17,568 nt of DNA from Profundicola sp964553105 (lineage in GTDB: Bacteria > Bacteroidota > Bacteroidia > Flavobacteriales > Weeksellaceae). Below, one piece after another: positions 6,573 to 13,947 of this stretch; positions within the stretch are counted from its first letter, which is position 1; each line of letters opens with the position of its first letter. The position numbers and the translations under genes are program-made. The stretch lies in assembly GCA_964553105.1 (NCBI GenBank), contig CAZKJO010000042.1, positions 1 to 17,568 on the forward strand. The letters are read 5' to 3'. A model generated the notes under the pieces. That model searched no databases and was not told where the DNA came from. It saw only the letters and a list, made by a program, of their open reading frames with translations.

Positions 6573-7673
6573 ATGAAACATGTTTTTACTTTAGGAATTG
6601 AAGAAGAATATCAAATTATTGATCCCGAAACAAGAGAGCTTAAATCGCATGTATCTAAAATTATAGATGGTGGACGAACTATTTTGAAAGAAAGGATTAA
6701 GCACGAGATGCACCAGGCGATGATCGAGATGGAAACGGGAATTTGCACAACTGCACATGAGGCTGGTGAGGAAATTAAATATTTGAGAAGACATTTGATT
6801 GAAATTGCTAAAAATCAAGGCCTAGCAATTGGTGCAGCTGGTACCCATCCTTTTTCTTTTTGGTATGATCAAGAAATTACAGATAATCCTAGGTATGTAG
6901 ATATTGTAAATGAAATGATGGACGTTGCGCGTTCGAATTTGATCTTTGGTCTACACGTGCATGTTGGAATTCCTAGCCGCGAAGAAGGACTGCGTTTAAT
7001 GAATGTAGTTCGCTACTTTTTGCCACATATTTATGCGCTTTCTACCAATTCACCCTTTTGGATGGGTAGAAATACTGGTTTCAAATCTTATCGGTCTAAG
7101 GTATTTGATAAATTTCCAAGAACTGGAATTCCGCCTTACTTTTCTAGTGTGAGTGAATATGATAATTTTATCGAGGTATTAATTCGAACCAATAGTATAG
7201 ACAATAGTAAGAAGATCTGGTGGGATGTTAGACTTCATCCGGTCTATCCAACCATTGAATTTAGGATGTGTGATATTCCTATGAAGTTAGAAGAAACAGT
7301 TTGTATAGCTGCACTTTGTCAGGCTGTGACGGCAAAAGTTTATAAATTACATAAGGAGAATTTAGATTTTAGAAGTTACAGAAGAGCCTTGATTTCTGAG
7401 AATAAGTGGCGAGCTGCTAGATATGGTACAGAGGCTAAGCTCATTGATTTTGGTTTAGAAGCAGAAAAACCATTCAAAGAGCTAGCTATTGAGTTGTTGG
7501 CATTTATAGATGACGTGGTAGATGAAATAGGTTGTAGAAAAGAGGTGAATTATGTTTACCAAATCTTAGAAACCGGAACGGGTGCAGATCGTCAATTAAC
7601 TGCTTTTAACAAAAGAAATGACTTAAAAGATGTGGTAGATTTGATTATTGATGAAACCGCAACCGGTTTATAA
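6573..7673 (+). CDS. Carboxylate-amine ligase, GCS2/YbdK type
   Basis: 366 residues, full length for the glutamate-cysteine ligase family 2 (E. coli YbdK has 372). The opening LGIEEEYQIIDPET (7-20) is the family's metal/ATP-binding start. MIEMETGICT (50-59), FGLHVHVGIP (125-134) and PTIEFRMCDIP (226-236, Glu229 and Arg231) are the other conserved blocks. Enzymes of this family activate the gamma-carboxylate of glutamate with ATP and couple it to an amine; YbdK itself shows only weak glutamate-cysteine ligase activity and its natural substrate is unsettled. It lies 33 bases after the ATP-grasp gene and 9 bases before the amidotransferase gene, and is certainly cotranscribed with the latter. 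In this context it may form a gamma-glutamyl amide used by the neighbouring ligases; this is an inference. I see no third glutathione-pathway gene in the window that would make it plain glutathione synthesis. Confidence 0.92.
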   Translation: MKHVFTLGIEEEYQIIDPETRELKSHVSKIIDGGRTILKERIKHEMHQAMIEMETGICTTAHEAGEEIKYLRRHLIEIAKNQGLAIGAAGTHPFSFWYDQEITDNPRYVDIVNEMMDVARSNLIFGLHVHVGIPSREEGLRLMNVVRYFLPHIYALSTNSPFWMGRNTGFKSYRSKVFDKFPRTGIPPYFSSVSEYDNFIEVLIRTNSIDNSKKIWWDVRLHPVYPTIEFRMCDIPMKLEETVCIAALCQAVTAKVYKLHKENLDFRSYRRALISENKWRAARYGTEAKLIDFGLEAEKPFKELAIELLAFIDDVVDEIGCRKEVNYVYQILETGTGADRQLTAFNKRNDLKDVVDLIIDETATGL

Positions 7674-7682
7674 ATAAATCTT

Positions 7683-8513
7683 ATGCGAAAAATTAGAATT
7701 GCCATCTTAGATTTAAACAATGGAGTTCCAAATCAGGGAATGCGTTGTATTATATCTTTGGTGAAAGATTTTTATGATAAATCAGTTTTTCATGGAGAGT
7801 TTAAAACTTTTGATGTTAGACAGAAAAGTGAAGTTCCGAACATCAATAATTTCGATATATTCATCTCAAGTGGTGGTCCAGGTGCACCCTACCCGAATGG
7901 AGAGGAATGGGAAGCATTATACAACGAATTTCTAGATAGAATTTATATTCATAACAAAACGCGAGACAATAAAAAGTTTGCATTTTTAATTTGTCACTCT
8001 TTTCAATTGGCTTGTTATCATTGGCAATTGGGGAATGTATCTCCACGAAGATCAACTTCCTTTGGTGTTATGCCTGTGCACAAAACTTCTGAAGGAATGG
8101 AAGAAGCTTTTTTTGAAGGTTTACCCAATCCATTTTATGCTGTAGATTCAAGAGATTTTCAGGTAATTGAGCCAGATGATAAAAAGTTAGAAAACATGGG
8201 AGCTAAGATTATTGCTTTAGAGAAAATTAGACCTTATGTAAATTTAGAAAGAGCCGTCATGGCGATTCGATTTAGTAATGAGATTTTTGGAACTCAATTT
8301 CATCCAGAAGCCGATGCCAATGGCATGAGATTTCATTTTTCGATGCCGGATAGAAAGAAAACTATAATTAAAAAATTTGGAGAGCAGAAATATCAAATGA
8401 TTCTAGATCGACTAGATGATGAAGAAAAAATCATGTTGACAGAAAAAACCGTTATTCCTACATTTTTAAGAAAATCTGCAGAGCTCATAACCAAAACCAC
8501 TGTGAACGTTTAA
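7683..8513 (+). CDS. Class-I glutamine amidotransferase-like protein
   Basis: 276 residues. The triad of class-I glutamine amidotransferases is present: Cys104 in FLICHSFQLA, and His207 and Glu209 in GTQFHPEAD. The preceding ISSGGPGAPYP (61-71) is the usual oxyanion/glycine loop region. The C-terminal about 60 residues go beyond the basic domain. There is no synthase domain fused to it and no classical partner (trpE, carA, guaA type) nearby. The domain can release ammonia from glutamine or, in stand-alone members, hydrolyse gamma-glutamyl bonds. Beside a GCS2 ligase, either an ammonia donor or a gamma-glutamyl trimming enzyme is plausible. It starts 9 bases after the GCS2 gene and ends 14 bases before the next gene. 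Fold and active site are confident, the specific reaction is not. Confidence 0.9.
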   Translation: MRKIRIAILDLNNGVPNQGMRCIISLVKDFYDKSVFHGEFKTFDVRQKSEVPNINNFDIFISSGGPGAPYPNGEEWEALYNEFLDRIYIHNKTRDNKKFAFLICHSFQLACYHWQLGNVSPRRSTSFGVMPVHKTSEGMEEAFFEGLPNPFYAVDSRDFQVIEPDDKKLENMGAKIIALEKIRPYVNLERAVMAIRFSNEIFGTQFHPEADANGMRFHFSMPDRKKTIIKKFGEQKYQMILDRLDDEEKIMLTEKTVIPTFLRKSAELITKTTVNV

Positions 8514-8527
8514 TATTTTGCCTTGTT

Positions 8528-9718
8528 ATGATAGAAGAAATTAGAAATAAGTTTAATGATGAATTTAGCTCCGAAAAATATAAGGCGATTCAAGATTACT
8601 TTCACTCCTTCCCTATTTATAAAACGGGTTTTCGAATTTCGGAATCTCCAATATTTTTAAATAAAGAATTTGCTAAAAAGATTTATAATGCTTCGGAAGC
8701 TATTATTGATCAAATTCAGCATGGAGACATTATCTCTGATGATGCTGTGCCTAATAACTTAAATGTCCCAAACCAAACCAATCATTATCATTTTTTGGCG
8801 ATAGACTTTGGGATTTGCGAAAATGAAATTGGAGAAATAGAACCTCAATTAATTGAACTACAGGCTTTTCCTTCTTTGTTTTATTATCAAAAACATCTTG
8901 CAGAGCAATTTGAAAAACATTATCATATTCCTTCGAATTTTTCCTTGTTGCCTCATAAAAAATTTGATAGTCAAGCTTACACAGATAATTTAAAAAAGAT
9001 TATTCTCAAGGAATACGATCCACAAAATGTTGTTCTATTAGAGTTATATCCCAAAACCCAAAAAACAGGAATCGACTTTGCTCTCACCAAGGAAGAATTA
9101 GGGATTAAACCTGTTTGCATTACCGAAGTGCATAGAGAGCTAGATGATTTATATTATATCAGAGAAGGTGTAGAAACACCTATTTATAGAATTTATAATC
9201 GTGTTATTTTTGATGAATTATTAACTCATAAGGATTTAAAATTCAATTTTGACTTAACTGATAAAGTAGATATAAGTTGGGTAACGCATCCGGATTGGTT
9301 TTTTAAAATCTCAAAGCATATTCTACCTAAATTAAAACATGAATATGTACCTAAGTGTTATTTTGTTCCTGATTTCCCAAGTTCAGAAAAGCTAGACAAT
9401 TTTGTTTTAAAACCGCTTTATTCCTTTGCTGGAAAAGGTGTTATAATAAATCCAAGTGTTGATGATTTAGATAAACTAGAAGATCCAAAGCAGTATATTT
9501 TACAAGCAAAAAAGAAGTATGCTCCTATTTTTAAGGATAAAAATGGAGACATGGCCAAGGCAGAAATACGTTTGTTATATACCTGGATGCCTGGCGAAGA
9601 AAAGCCAGAACTACAGATGAACCTTGTGCGCATGACTAAATCCGAGAAAGTGAATGTGGATCAATTGGGGCAAGAACAAATTTGGACAGGTAGCAGTATT
9701 GCATATTTTGAACAATAG
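8528..9718 (+). CDS. Divergent ATP-grasp protein, glutathionylspermidine synthetase-like
   Basis: 396 residues, last gene of the tight set. I do not recognise a named family, but the order of motifs fits an ATP-grasp ligase related to the glutathionylspermidine synthetase group. An early block PQLIELQAFPSLF (106-118) resembles the 'EINADTP' substrate/metal region. K260 in WFFKISKHIL and K295 with the glycine loop in NFVLKPLYSFAGKGV look like the nucleotide-binding lysines. E346/R348 in KAEIRLLYTW and N365 in ELQMNLVRMT sit where metal and phosphate ligands occur. There is no signal peptide or membrane segment. It starts 14 bases after the amidotransferase stop, so it is probably translated from the same mRNA. 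The likely job is forming a second amide bond, possibly with a polyamine or amino acid; the substrate is unknown. An inactive or structural role cannot be excluded. Confidence 0.75.
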   Translation: MIEEIRNKFNDEFSSEKYKAIQDYFHSFPIYKTGFRISESPIFLNKEFAKKIYNASEAIIDQIQHGDIISDDAVPNNLNVPNQTNHYHFLAIDFGICENEIGEIEPQLIELQAFPSLFYYQKHLAEQFEKHYHIPSNFSLLPHKKFDSQAYTDNLKKIILKEYDPQNVVLLELYPKTQKTGIDFALTKEELGIKPVCITEVHRELDDLYYIREGVETPIYRIYNRVIFDELLTHKDLKFNFDLTDKVDISWVTHPDWFFKISKHILPKLKHEYVPKCYFVPDFPSSEKLDNFVLKPLYSFAGKGVIINPSVDDLDKLEDPKQYILQAKKKYAPIFKDKNGDMAKAEIRLLYTWMPGEEKPELQMNLVRMTKSEKVNVDQLGQEQIWTGSSIAYFEQ

Positions 9719-9746
9719 TTAGATTCAAGTTTAAAATAAAATTGTA

Positions 9747-9773
9747 AATTGGTTTTTATTAAATGAACCAATT
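9747..9773 (+). repeat. Inverted repeat just before the start of the 173-residue gene
   Basis: AATTGGTT (9747-9754) and AACCAATT (9766-9773) are perfect 8-base complements around an 11-base loop, ending three bases before the ATG at 9777. No T-run follows, so it is not a plus-strand terminator. It may be an operator or a translation-affecting hairpin. Confidence 0.4.
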
Positions 9774-9776
9774 AAA

Positions 9777-10298
9777 ATGAAAAAGTTAGAAAACTACACA
9801 GACGAAGAGTGGAACATCGTGAGCACTTTGCCACATTTGGTGGGTTTATCGATGTCGGGAATAGCAGCAAGTGGTTTTGTAGGGACTACCAAAGAGATGA
9901 TTGCGAATAGTAAAGCTTGGAAAAATGCTAAAGAAAAATATGCCGATAATCATTTGATTCAAGCTATGATGCCAAGTCTCGAGAGTTTTGGTGAGAGTAT
10001 GTCTGAAGCCAAAATGAGCAATAAAAACATCATGGAGAAAATTAAATCTTCTGAGGTGAAAGATGCTGAAGAAATGGCAGACATGGTAATGCATGATGCA
10101 GACAGAGCCATGGATATTTTAGAAGAGAAAGAGCCGCGCGAAATTATGGAAGAGTTCAAATTATGGCTTTTGGAAATCGCTGAAGATGTTGCAAAGGCTG
10201 GAGTTGAAGGAGACTTCTTTGGTTTTGGAGGTACTGAATATAGTGAAAAAGAAAAGCAGTTATTCGATGATTTAAATGATTCTTTGAACAAAAAATAA
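9777..10298 (+). CDS. Uncharacterised helical cytosolic protein
   Basis: 173 residues, not recognised with confidence. It opens with YTDEEWNIVSTLPHLVGLSMSGIAASGFVG read in two parts: a Trp-containing helix (7-16) and a small-residue-rich helix (17-37). Acidic helices follow, with Met-rich EMADMVMHDADRAMDILEEKE and a C-terminal block GDFFGFGGTEYSEKE (about 145-159). I recall proteins of this length with the same 'T--EW-----P--VG--V----SG--G--KE' opening annotated as hypothetical in several phyla. There is no signal peptide; the small-residue helix is not hydrophobic enough for a clear membrane span. It follows the ATP-grasp gene by 58 bases on the same strand and ends at a good terminator, so it could be the last gene of the amidoligase transcript. 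No function is proposed. Confidence 0.78.
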   Translation: MKKLENYTDEEWNIVSTLPHLVGLSMSGIAASGFVGTTKEMIANSKAWKNAKEKYADNHLIQAMMPSLESFGESMSEAKMSNKNIMEKIKSSEVKDAEEMADMVMHDADRAMDILEEKEPREIMEEFKLWLLEIAEDVAKAGVEGDFFGFGGTEYSEKEKQLFDDLNDSLNKK

Positions 10299-10317
10299 CC
10301 AAGAAAAAATAATTAAA

Positions 10318-10345
10318 AGCTACTTCTCTCGAAGTAGTCTTTTTT
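10318..10345. terminator. Bidirectional intrinsic terminator between convergent genes
   Basis: CTACTTC (10320-10326) and GAAGTAG (10331-10337) form a perfect 7-bp stem with a TCTC loop, followed on the plus strand by TCTTTTTT. On the minus strand the hairpin is followed by CTTTTAATTATTTTTT. It therefore suits both the gene ending at 10298 (+) and the lipoprotein gene ending at 10369 (-). Confidence 0.85.
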
Positions 10346-10368
10346 ATGATGTAAATTAATTTTAATAT

Positions 10369-11964
10369 TTAATCTTTTCTAACTCTGGTTAAATCTAACA
10401 TATCAATGGGTGTGGATTGGAATCCTTTTACGTTCTTTCTTAGAAATGTAGTACTCTGATCATAAAATGTAGGAATAACAGGCATTTCACGCATGATGAG
10501 CTCATCCATTTGTTTATAGATTTCTACTCTCTCCTTTTCGTCGTTCATCTGAAGAGCTTTTATATACAAGGCATCAAACTCATCATTTTTAAAATGAGAA
10601 TAATTTGGTCCATTTGGAGCGAAATTCTGACTATAAAACAGGGATAAGAAATTCTCAGCATCAGGGTAATCTGCTCCCCAATTGGCTCTAAAGAAAGGGA
10701 ACTTACCTGAAGCTTTTCCATCTCTTAAGGTGGATGGGTCAACTACATTTACTTCTATTGGCCAACCGGTTTTAAACATTTCAGATTGTACGAATTCGCA
10801 TATATCTGCATATTCTTGGGTGGTTACGAGTTTTACTTTGGGAAGAGAAGTATTTTCGGATTTATACTTACTAATAATTTCTCTTGCTTTAATGGGGTCA
10901 TATCCATCGCCTAAGTCTTCTTGATGGCCAGGCAACCCTTTTGGTATAAAGCCACCATGTGCTGGAAAACCAATGTTGTTGCGTAAAAATTGAATCATCT
11001 TAGACTTGTCGATACTCATGTTCATTGCTTTTCTTAATTCAGCAGGAACCTCGGCATTATCATCTAAGTAAAAGCATAAATACTCTGTGTTGAGATAAGG
11101 TGCTTTAATCATTACCAAATCTTCTTGATATTTTTCTTGTAAATGACCATCGGCAGTAAGTAACTCATCTTTATAAGACGGATCTAAACTTGCCATCATG
11201 TCTATTTTACCTTGAACCAGTTGAAGGAATTCACTATGTTTTTCGGGTAAGAAATTAACTGCGACATAGTCCAAATAAGGTAAGTTCTCACCATTTTTAT
11301 CTTTCTTATAAAACAGAGGATTCTTTTTGAGAACTAACTTTACATTATTTTCCCATAATTGAAATTGAAACGGACCCGTACCAATTGGATTTTCTTTAAA
11401 AGCTTCACCATCATTTTCGAATAATTCTTTAGGAACTACCGAACAATATTTCATGGCCATTAAACCTAAAAATGGTGGAAATGCAGACTTTAATTCGACT
11501 TGAAAAACAGAATCATTTAAAGCTTTATAATCGGCAACATTATTTAAAACAAATCCACCAGATGAACCAACTTTTGGATTGGTAAGTCGTTGAAAACTAT
11601 ATTCAAAGTCGCTTGCAGTTACAGTTCTAGTTGAATCTTTGCCAAAAGCAGGATGTTTATGAAAATAGACATCATTTCTTAAGGTAAAGGTATAGATTTT
11701 ACCATCCTCAGAAATATCCCATTTCTTAGCAATCTCAGGAATAATATGCAAGCTATCATCGAAATTCACCAAGCCTGTATACATTAAATTCGCCATCCAA
11801 TTGTTGGATTTACTTCTTGCAAAAGCTGGGTCTAATGATGATACGTTCTCATATCTATTTAACCTAAAAACCTTGGTGTCATCTACCTCCACAGGAATGT
11901 CACAAGAATGAATTCCCATAAAGGAAATTAGGATTAAGAAATAAACGAAATAGCTTTGATTCAT
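10369..11964 (-). CDS. Peptide/nickel-type ABC transporter substrate-binding lipoprotein
   Basis: 531 residues, family 5 solute-binding protein (OppA/DppA type). The N-terminus is a lipoprotein signal: a hydrophobic stretch (5-17) and the lipobox I-H-S-C with Cys21 as the lipidated residue, so it should be membrane-anchored outside the cytoplasm. Family features in order: a lobe-I opening SLDPAFARS, AKKWDISEDGKIYTFTLR, the signature TASDFEYSFQRL, NPIGTGPFQF, and the C-terminal PTFYDQSTTFLRKNVKGF. The length is normal. No permease or ATPase gene is in the window, so it is an orphan binding protein here. It lies 42 bases downstream of the YggS gene on the same strand and may be the end of that transcript. 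The ligand cannot be read from sequence; oligopeptides are the usual cargo of the family. Confidence 0.92.
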   Translation of the reverse strand: MNQSYFVYFLILISFMGIHSCDIPVEVDDTKVFRLNRYENVSSLDPAFARSKSNNWMANLMYTGLVNFDDSLHIIPEIAKKWDISEDGKIYTFTLRNDVYFHKHPAFGKDSTRTVTASDFEYSFQRLTNPKVGSSGGFVLNNVADYKALNDSVFQVELKSAFPPFLGLMAMKYCSVVPKELFENDGEAFKENPIGTGPFQFQLWENNVKLVLKKNPLFYKKDKNGENLPYLDYVAVNFLPEKHSEFLQLVQGKIDMMASLDPSYKDELLTADGHLQEKYQEDLVMIKAPYLNTEYLCFYLDDNAEVPAELRKAMNMSIDKSKMIQFLRNNIGFPAHGGFIPKGLPGHQEDLGDGYDPIKAREIISKYKSENTSLPKVKLVTTQEYADICEFVQSEMFKTGWPIEVNVVDPSTLRDGKASGKFPFFRANWGADYPDAENFLSLFYSQNFAPNGPNYSHFKNDEFDALYIKALQMNDEKERVEIYKQMDELIMREMPVIPTFYDQSTTFLRKNVKGFQSTPIDMLDLTRVRKD

Positions 11965-12006
11965 ATATGTTATAAAACGGGCTTAAATGCTCGGCGAATT
12001 TAAAGA

Positions 12007-12666
12007 TTAATTATAATCTCTCGCACCAAAAATAGCACTTCCTACGCGGAGCATATTACTTCCTTCTTCTAAAGCAATTTGATAATCGGCAGTCATTCCC
12101 ATAGATAAAAGTTGAATCTGTGGAAACTCTGCATTTAATTCATCATAAAGTTTTTTCAAGGCTTGGAATTCCTCACGAACTTGTTCTATATCATCCGTAA
12201 ATGTGGCCATTCCCATCAGACCAACGATGTTAACATTCTGCATCTTAGCCACATTTTCTGCATTCAATACTTCTTTTGCCTCTTGCAGTGTCATACCAAA
12301 TTTTGTGTCTTCATCTGCTATTTTAACTTGCAACAAAACATCCTGAACCCGACCAGCATTTTTAGCTCGTTTTTGAACTTCTTTTAAACGCTTTGCTTTG
12401 TCAATACCGTGAATTAAATGTACAAAATTAGCCATCTGACGAATTTTATTCGTTTGGACATGTCCAATCATATGCCAACGGATATCTTTTGGTAAAAGCT
12501 CAGCTTTTTCTTGCATCTCTTGAACTTTGTTCTCTCCAAAATCTCTATGTCCTAAGTCGTAAATCTTTTGAATGGCTTCAACCGGATGGGTTTTAGAAAC
12601 CACAACCAAAGTGACACTTTCTGGAATTTCCTTCTTTATACCAAGATAGTTTTCTTCAATATTCAT
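12007..12666 (-). CDS. YggS/PLPHP family pyridoxal-phosphate homeostasis protein
   Basis: 219 residues of the single-domain PLP-binding barrel family (E. coli YggS, human PLPBP). It carries PLP without a known enzymatic reaction and keeps cofactor and amino/keto-acid balance. The PLP lysine is K25 in VVVSKTHPVE. Other family blocks are DFGENKVQEM, WHMIGHVQTNK, KFGMT and LSMGMTADYQIAL near the phosphate-binding end, followed by LRVGSAIFGARDY. The length is slightly short but complete. Its ATG follows the stop codon of the DUF1015 gene with no intervening base, so translation is probably coupled. It shares the transcript with that gene and likely with the flavin reductase gene. Confidence 0.95.
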   Translation of the reverse strand: MNIEENYLGIKKEIPESVTLVVVSKTHPVEAIQKIYDLGHRDFGENKVQEMQEKAELLPKDIRWHMIGHVQTNKIRQMANFVHLIHGIDKAKRLKEVQKRAKNAGRVQDVLLQVKIADEDTKFGMTLQEAKEVLNAENVAKMQNVNIVGLMGMATFTDDIEQVREEFQALKKLYDELNAEFPQIQLLSMGMTADYQIALEEGSNMLRVGSAIFGARDYN

Positions 12667-13914
12667 TTAATCGTTTAAATCTAAAATAGTTAATGCTGAT
12701 AAAAATTTAGGTTCAATATAAGTTGATTTTGGAGGCATAACTAATCCTTCATCAGCTACTAATAATAAGTCGTGAATAGATATTGGATAAAAACCAAATC
12801 CAACTTTATAAGCGCCAGAATCAACTTTTTCTTTCATGCTCATAATACCTCTCATGTCTCCTGTTCCTTTCATGAATCCTACCCTATCGTCTGTGCGAAT
12901 ATTTTCAATACCTAATAATGGTTTCATTAAATATTCCTCCCATAAATAAGTATCTAACTCACCTAAACCTTTTGGAACACCACGTAATTCCTGATTTACA
13001 TATAATCCATAGAATTTACCATCTAAATACATAGAAATGTGATGTTTGTGTGATGGAAAATAAGGCGTATCTCCTTTTTCAATTACGGTAAATACCTCAT
13101 CGATTTTCTTCAAAAACTCATCTGGAGTCATTCCATTTAAGTCTTTAATGACACGATTGTAGTCATAAATATTCAAATGATTTCCAGGGATTAAAATCGC
13201 CATTACCCAATTGAAAGCCTCTCCACCAAAGTAATCTGGTTCTTGCTTTCTCATGTGCTCGGTAAAAATAGCTGAACTTCCCATTCTATGGTGTCCATCT
13301 GCAATGTATAATGCAGGAAGCTTCTCGATCGAATCTTTCATCTGCTTCATAACAAGTCTATCTTTAACCTGCCATAGACGATGTGTTTTTCCATCCGAAC
13401 CTTTGAACTCTAAAGTTGGCGTATTTCTTGTCGTCATAGACATCAATAGCTCAATGCTTTGATTCTCAGGGAATGTGAGCATTATAGGATCTGCTTGAAT
13501 TTGAATTTTCTTCAAATAATTTGCAAATCTAATTTCCCTTTCCTCAATCGTATTTTCGTGTTTTTTGATTAAACCATTATTATAATCATCAACACTAACA
13601 GAACCTAGAATTCCAATTGTACAGATCTCATTATCATCTTCTTGTTCATAGATGTAATAAGATTTGTTATCTCTCAAAAGAATTTCATCTGCTAAGAACT
13701 GCTCGAATTTACTTCTAACCTCATCTAAATTACTTTGATCTGAATCATCTTTATTAAAAATCGATGGCGAAATAATATGTAAAAAAGATTCAGCGTTAGT
13801 AGCTAATTCCTTTTCCATTTCTTCTTTTGGATAATAATCAACATTTTTGGTAGTGACTAAAGCAGCTTTTTGTTTCGCTGGTCTCACTCCGCGAAAGGGA
13901 CTGAATTTTATCAT
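12667..13914 (-). CDS. DUF1015 family protein (putative HTH/serine kinase-like family)
   Basis: 415 residues, full length for the DUF1015 family, whose members occur widely in bacteria and often sit near serine biosynthesis genes in this phylum. It begins FSPFRGVRPAKQKAALV (4-20), the typical opening, and carries the hallmark LYIADGHHRMGSSA (202-215), with the conserved Asp-Gly-His-His-Arg that looks like a catalytic or metal-binding motif. The C-terminus has GIMSMKEKVDSGAYKVGF and the ending VMPPKSTYIEPK. The biochemical role is not settled to my knowledge. There is no signal peptide. It lies 33 bases after the flavin reductase gene and abuts the YggS gene directly. No serA or serC appears in the window. 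Confidence 0.92.
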   Translation of the reverse strand: MIKFSPFRGVRPAKQKAALVTTKNVDYYPKEEMEKELATNAESFLHIISPSIFNKDDSDQSNLDEVRSKFEQFLADEILLRDNKSYYIYEQEDDNEICTIGILGSVSVDDYNNGLIKKHENTIEEREIRFANYLKKIQIQADPIMLTFPENQSIELLMSMTTRNTPTLEFKGSDGKTHRLWQVKDRLVMKQMKDSIEKLPALYIADGHHRMGSSAIFTEHMRKQEPDYFGGEAFNWVMAILIPGNHLNIYDYNRVIKDLNGMTPDEFLKKIDEVFTVIEKGDTPYFPSHKHHISMYLDGKFYGLYVNQELRGVPKGLGELDTYLWEEYLMKPLLGIENIRTDDRVGFMKGTGDMRGIMSMKEKVDSGAYKVGFGFYPISIHDLLLVADEGLVMPPKSTYIEPKFLSALTILDLND

Positions 13915-13947
13915 ATTACAATATTAGGTTTAAAATGAGTAGTTGTT

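Noticed and set aside
6573..8513. Reading the GCS2 ligase and its neighbours as a simple glutathione pathway
   Set aside because: The ATP-grasp proteins do not resemble standard GshB, and the amidotransferase fold has no place in glutathione synthesis; the GCS2 family also has many non-GshA members.
9959..10291. 110-codon minus-strand open frame opposite the 173-residue gene
   Set aside because: It is Ser-rich, lacks any recognisable motif, and lies wholly inside a well-formed plus-strand gene with its own terminator.
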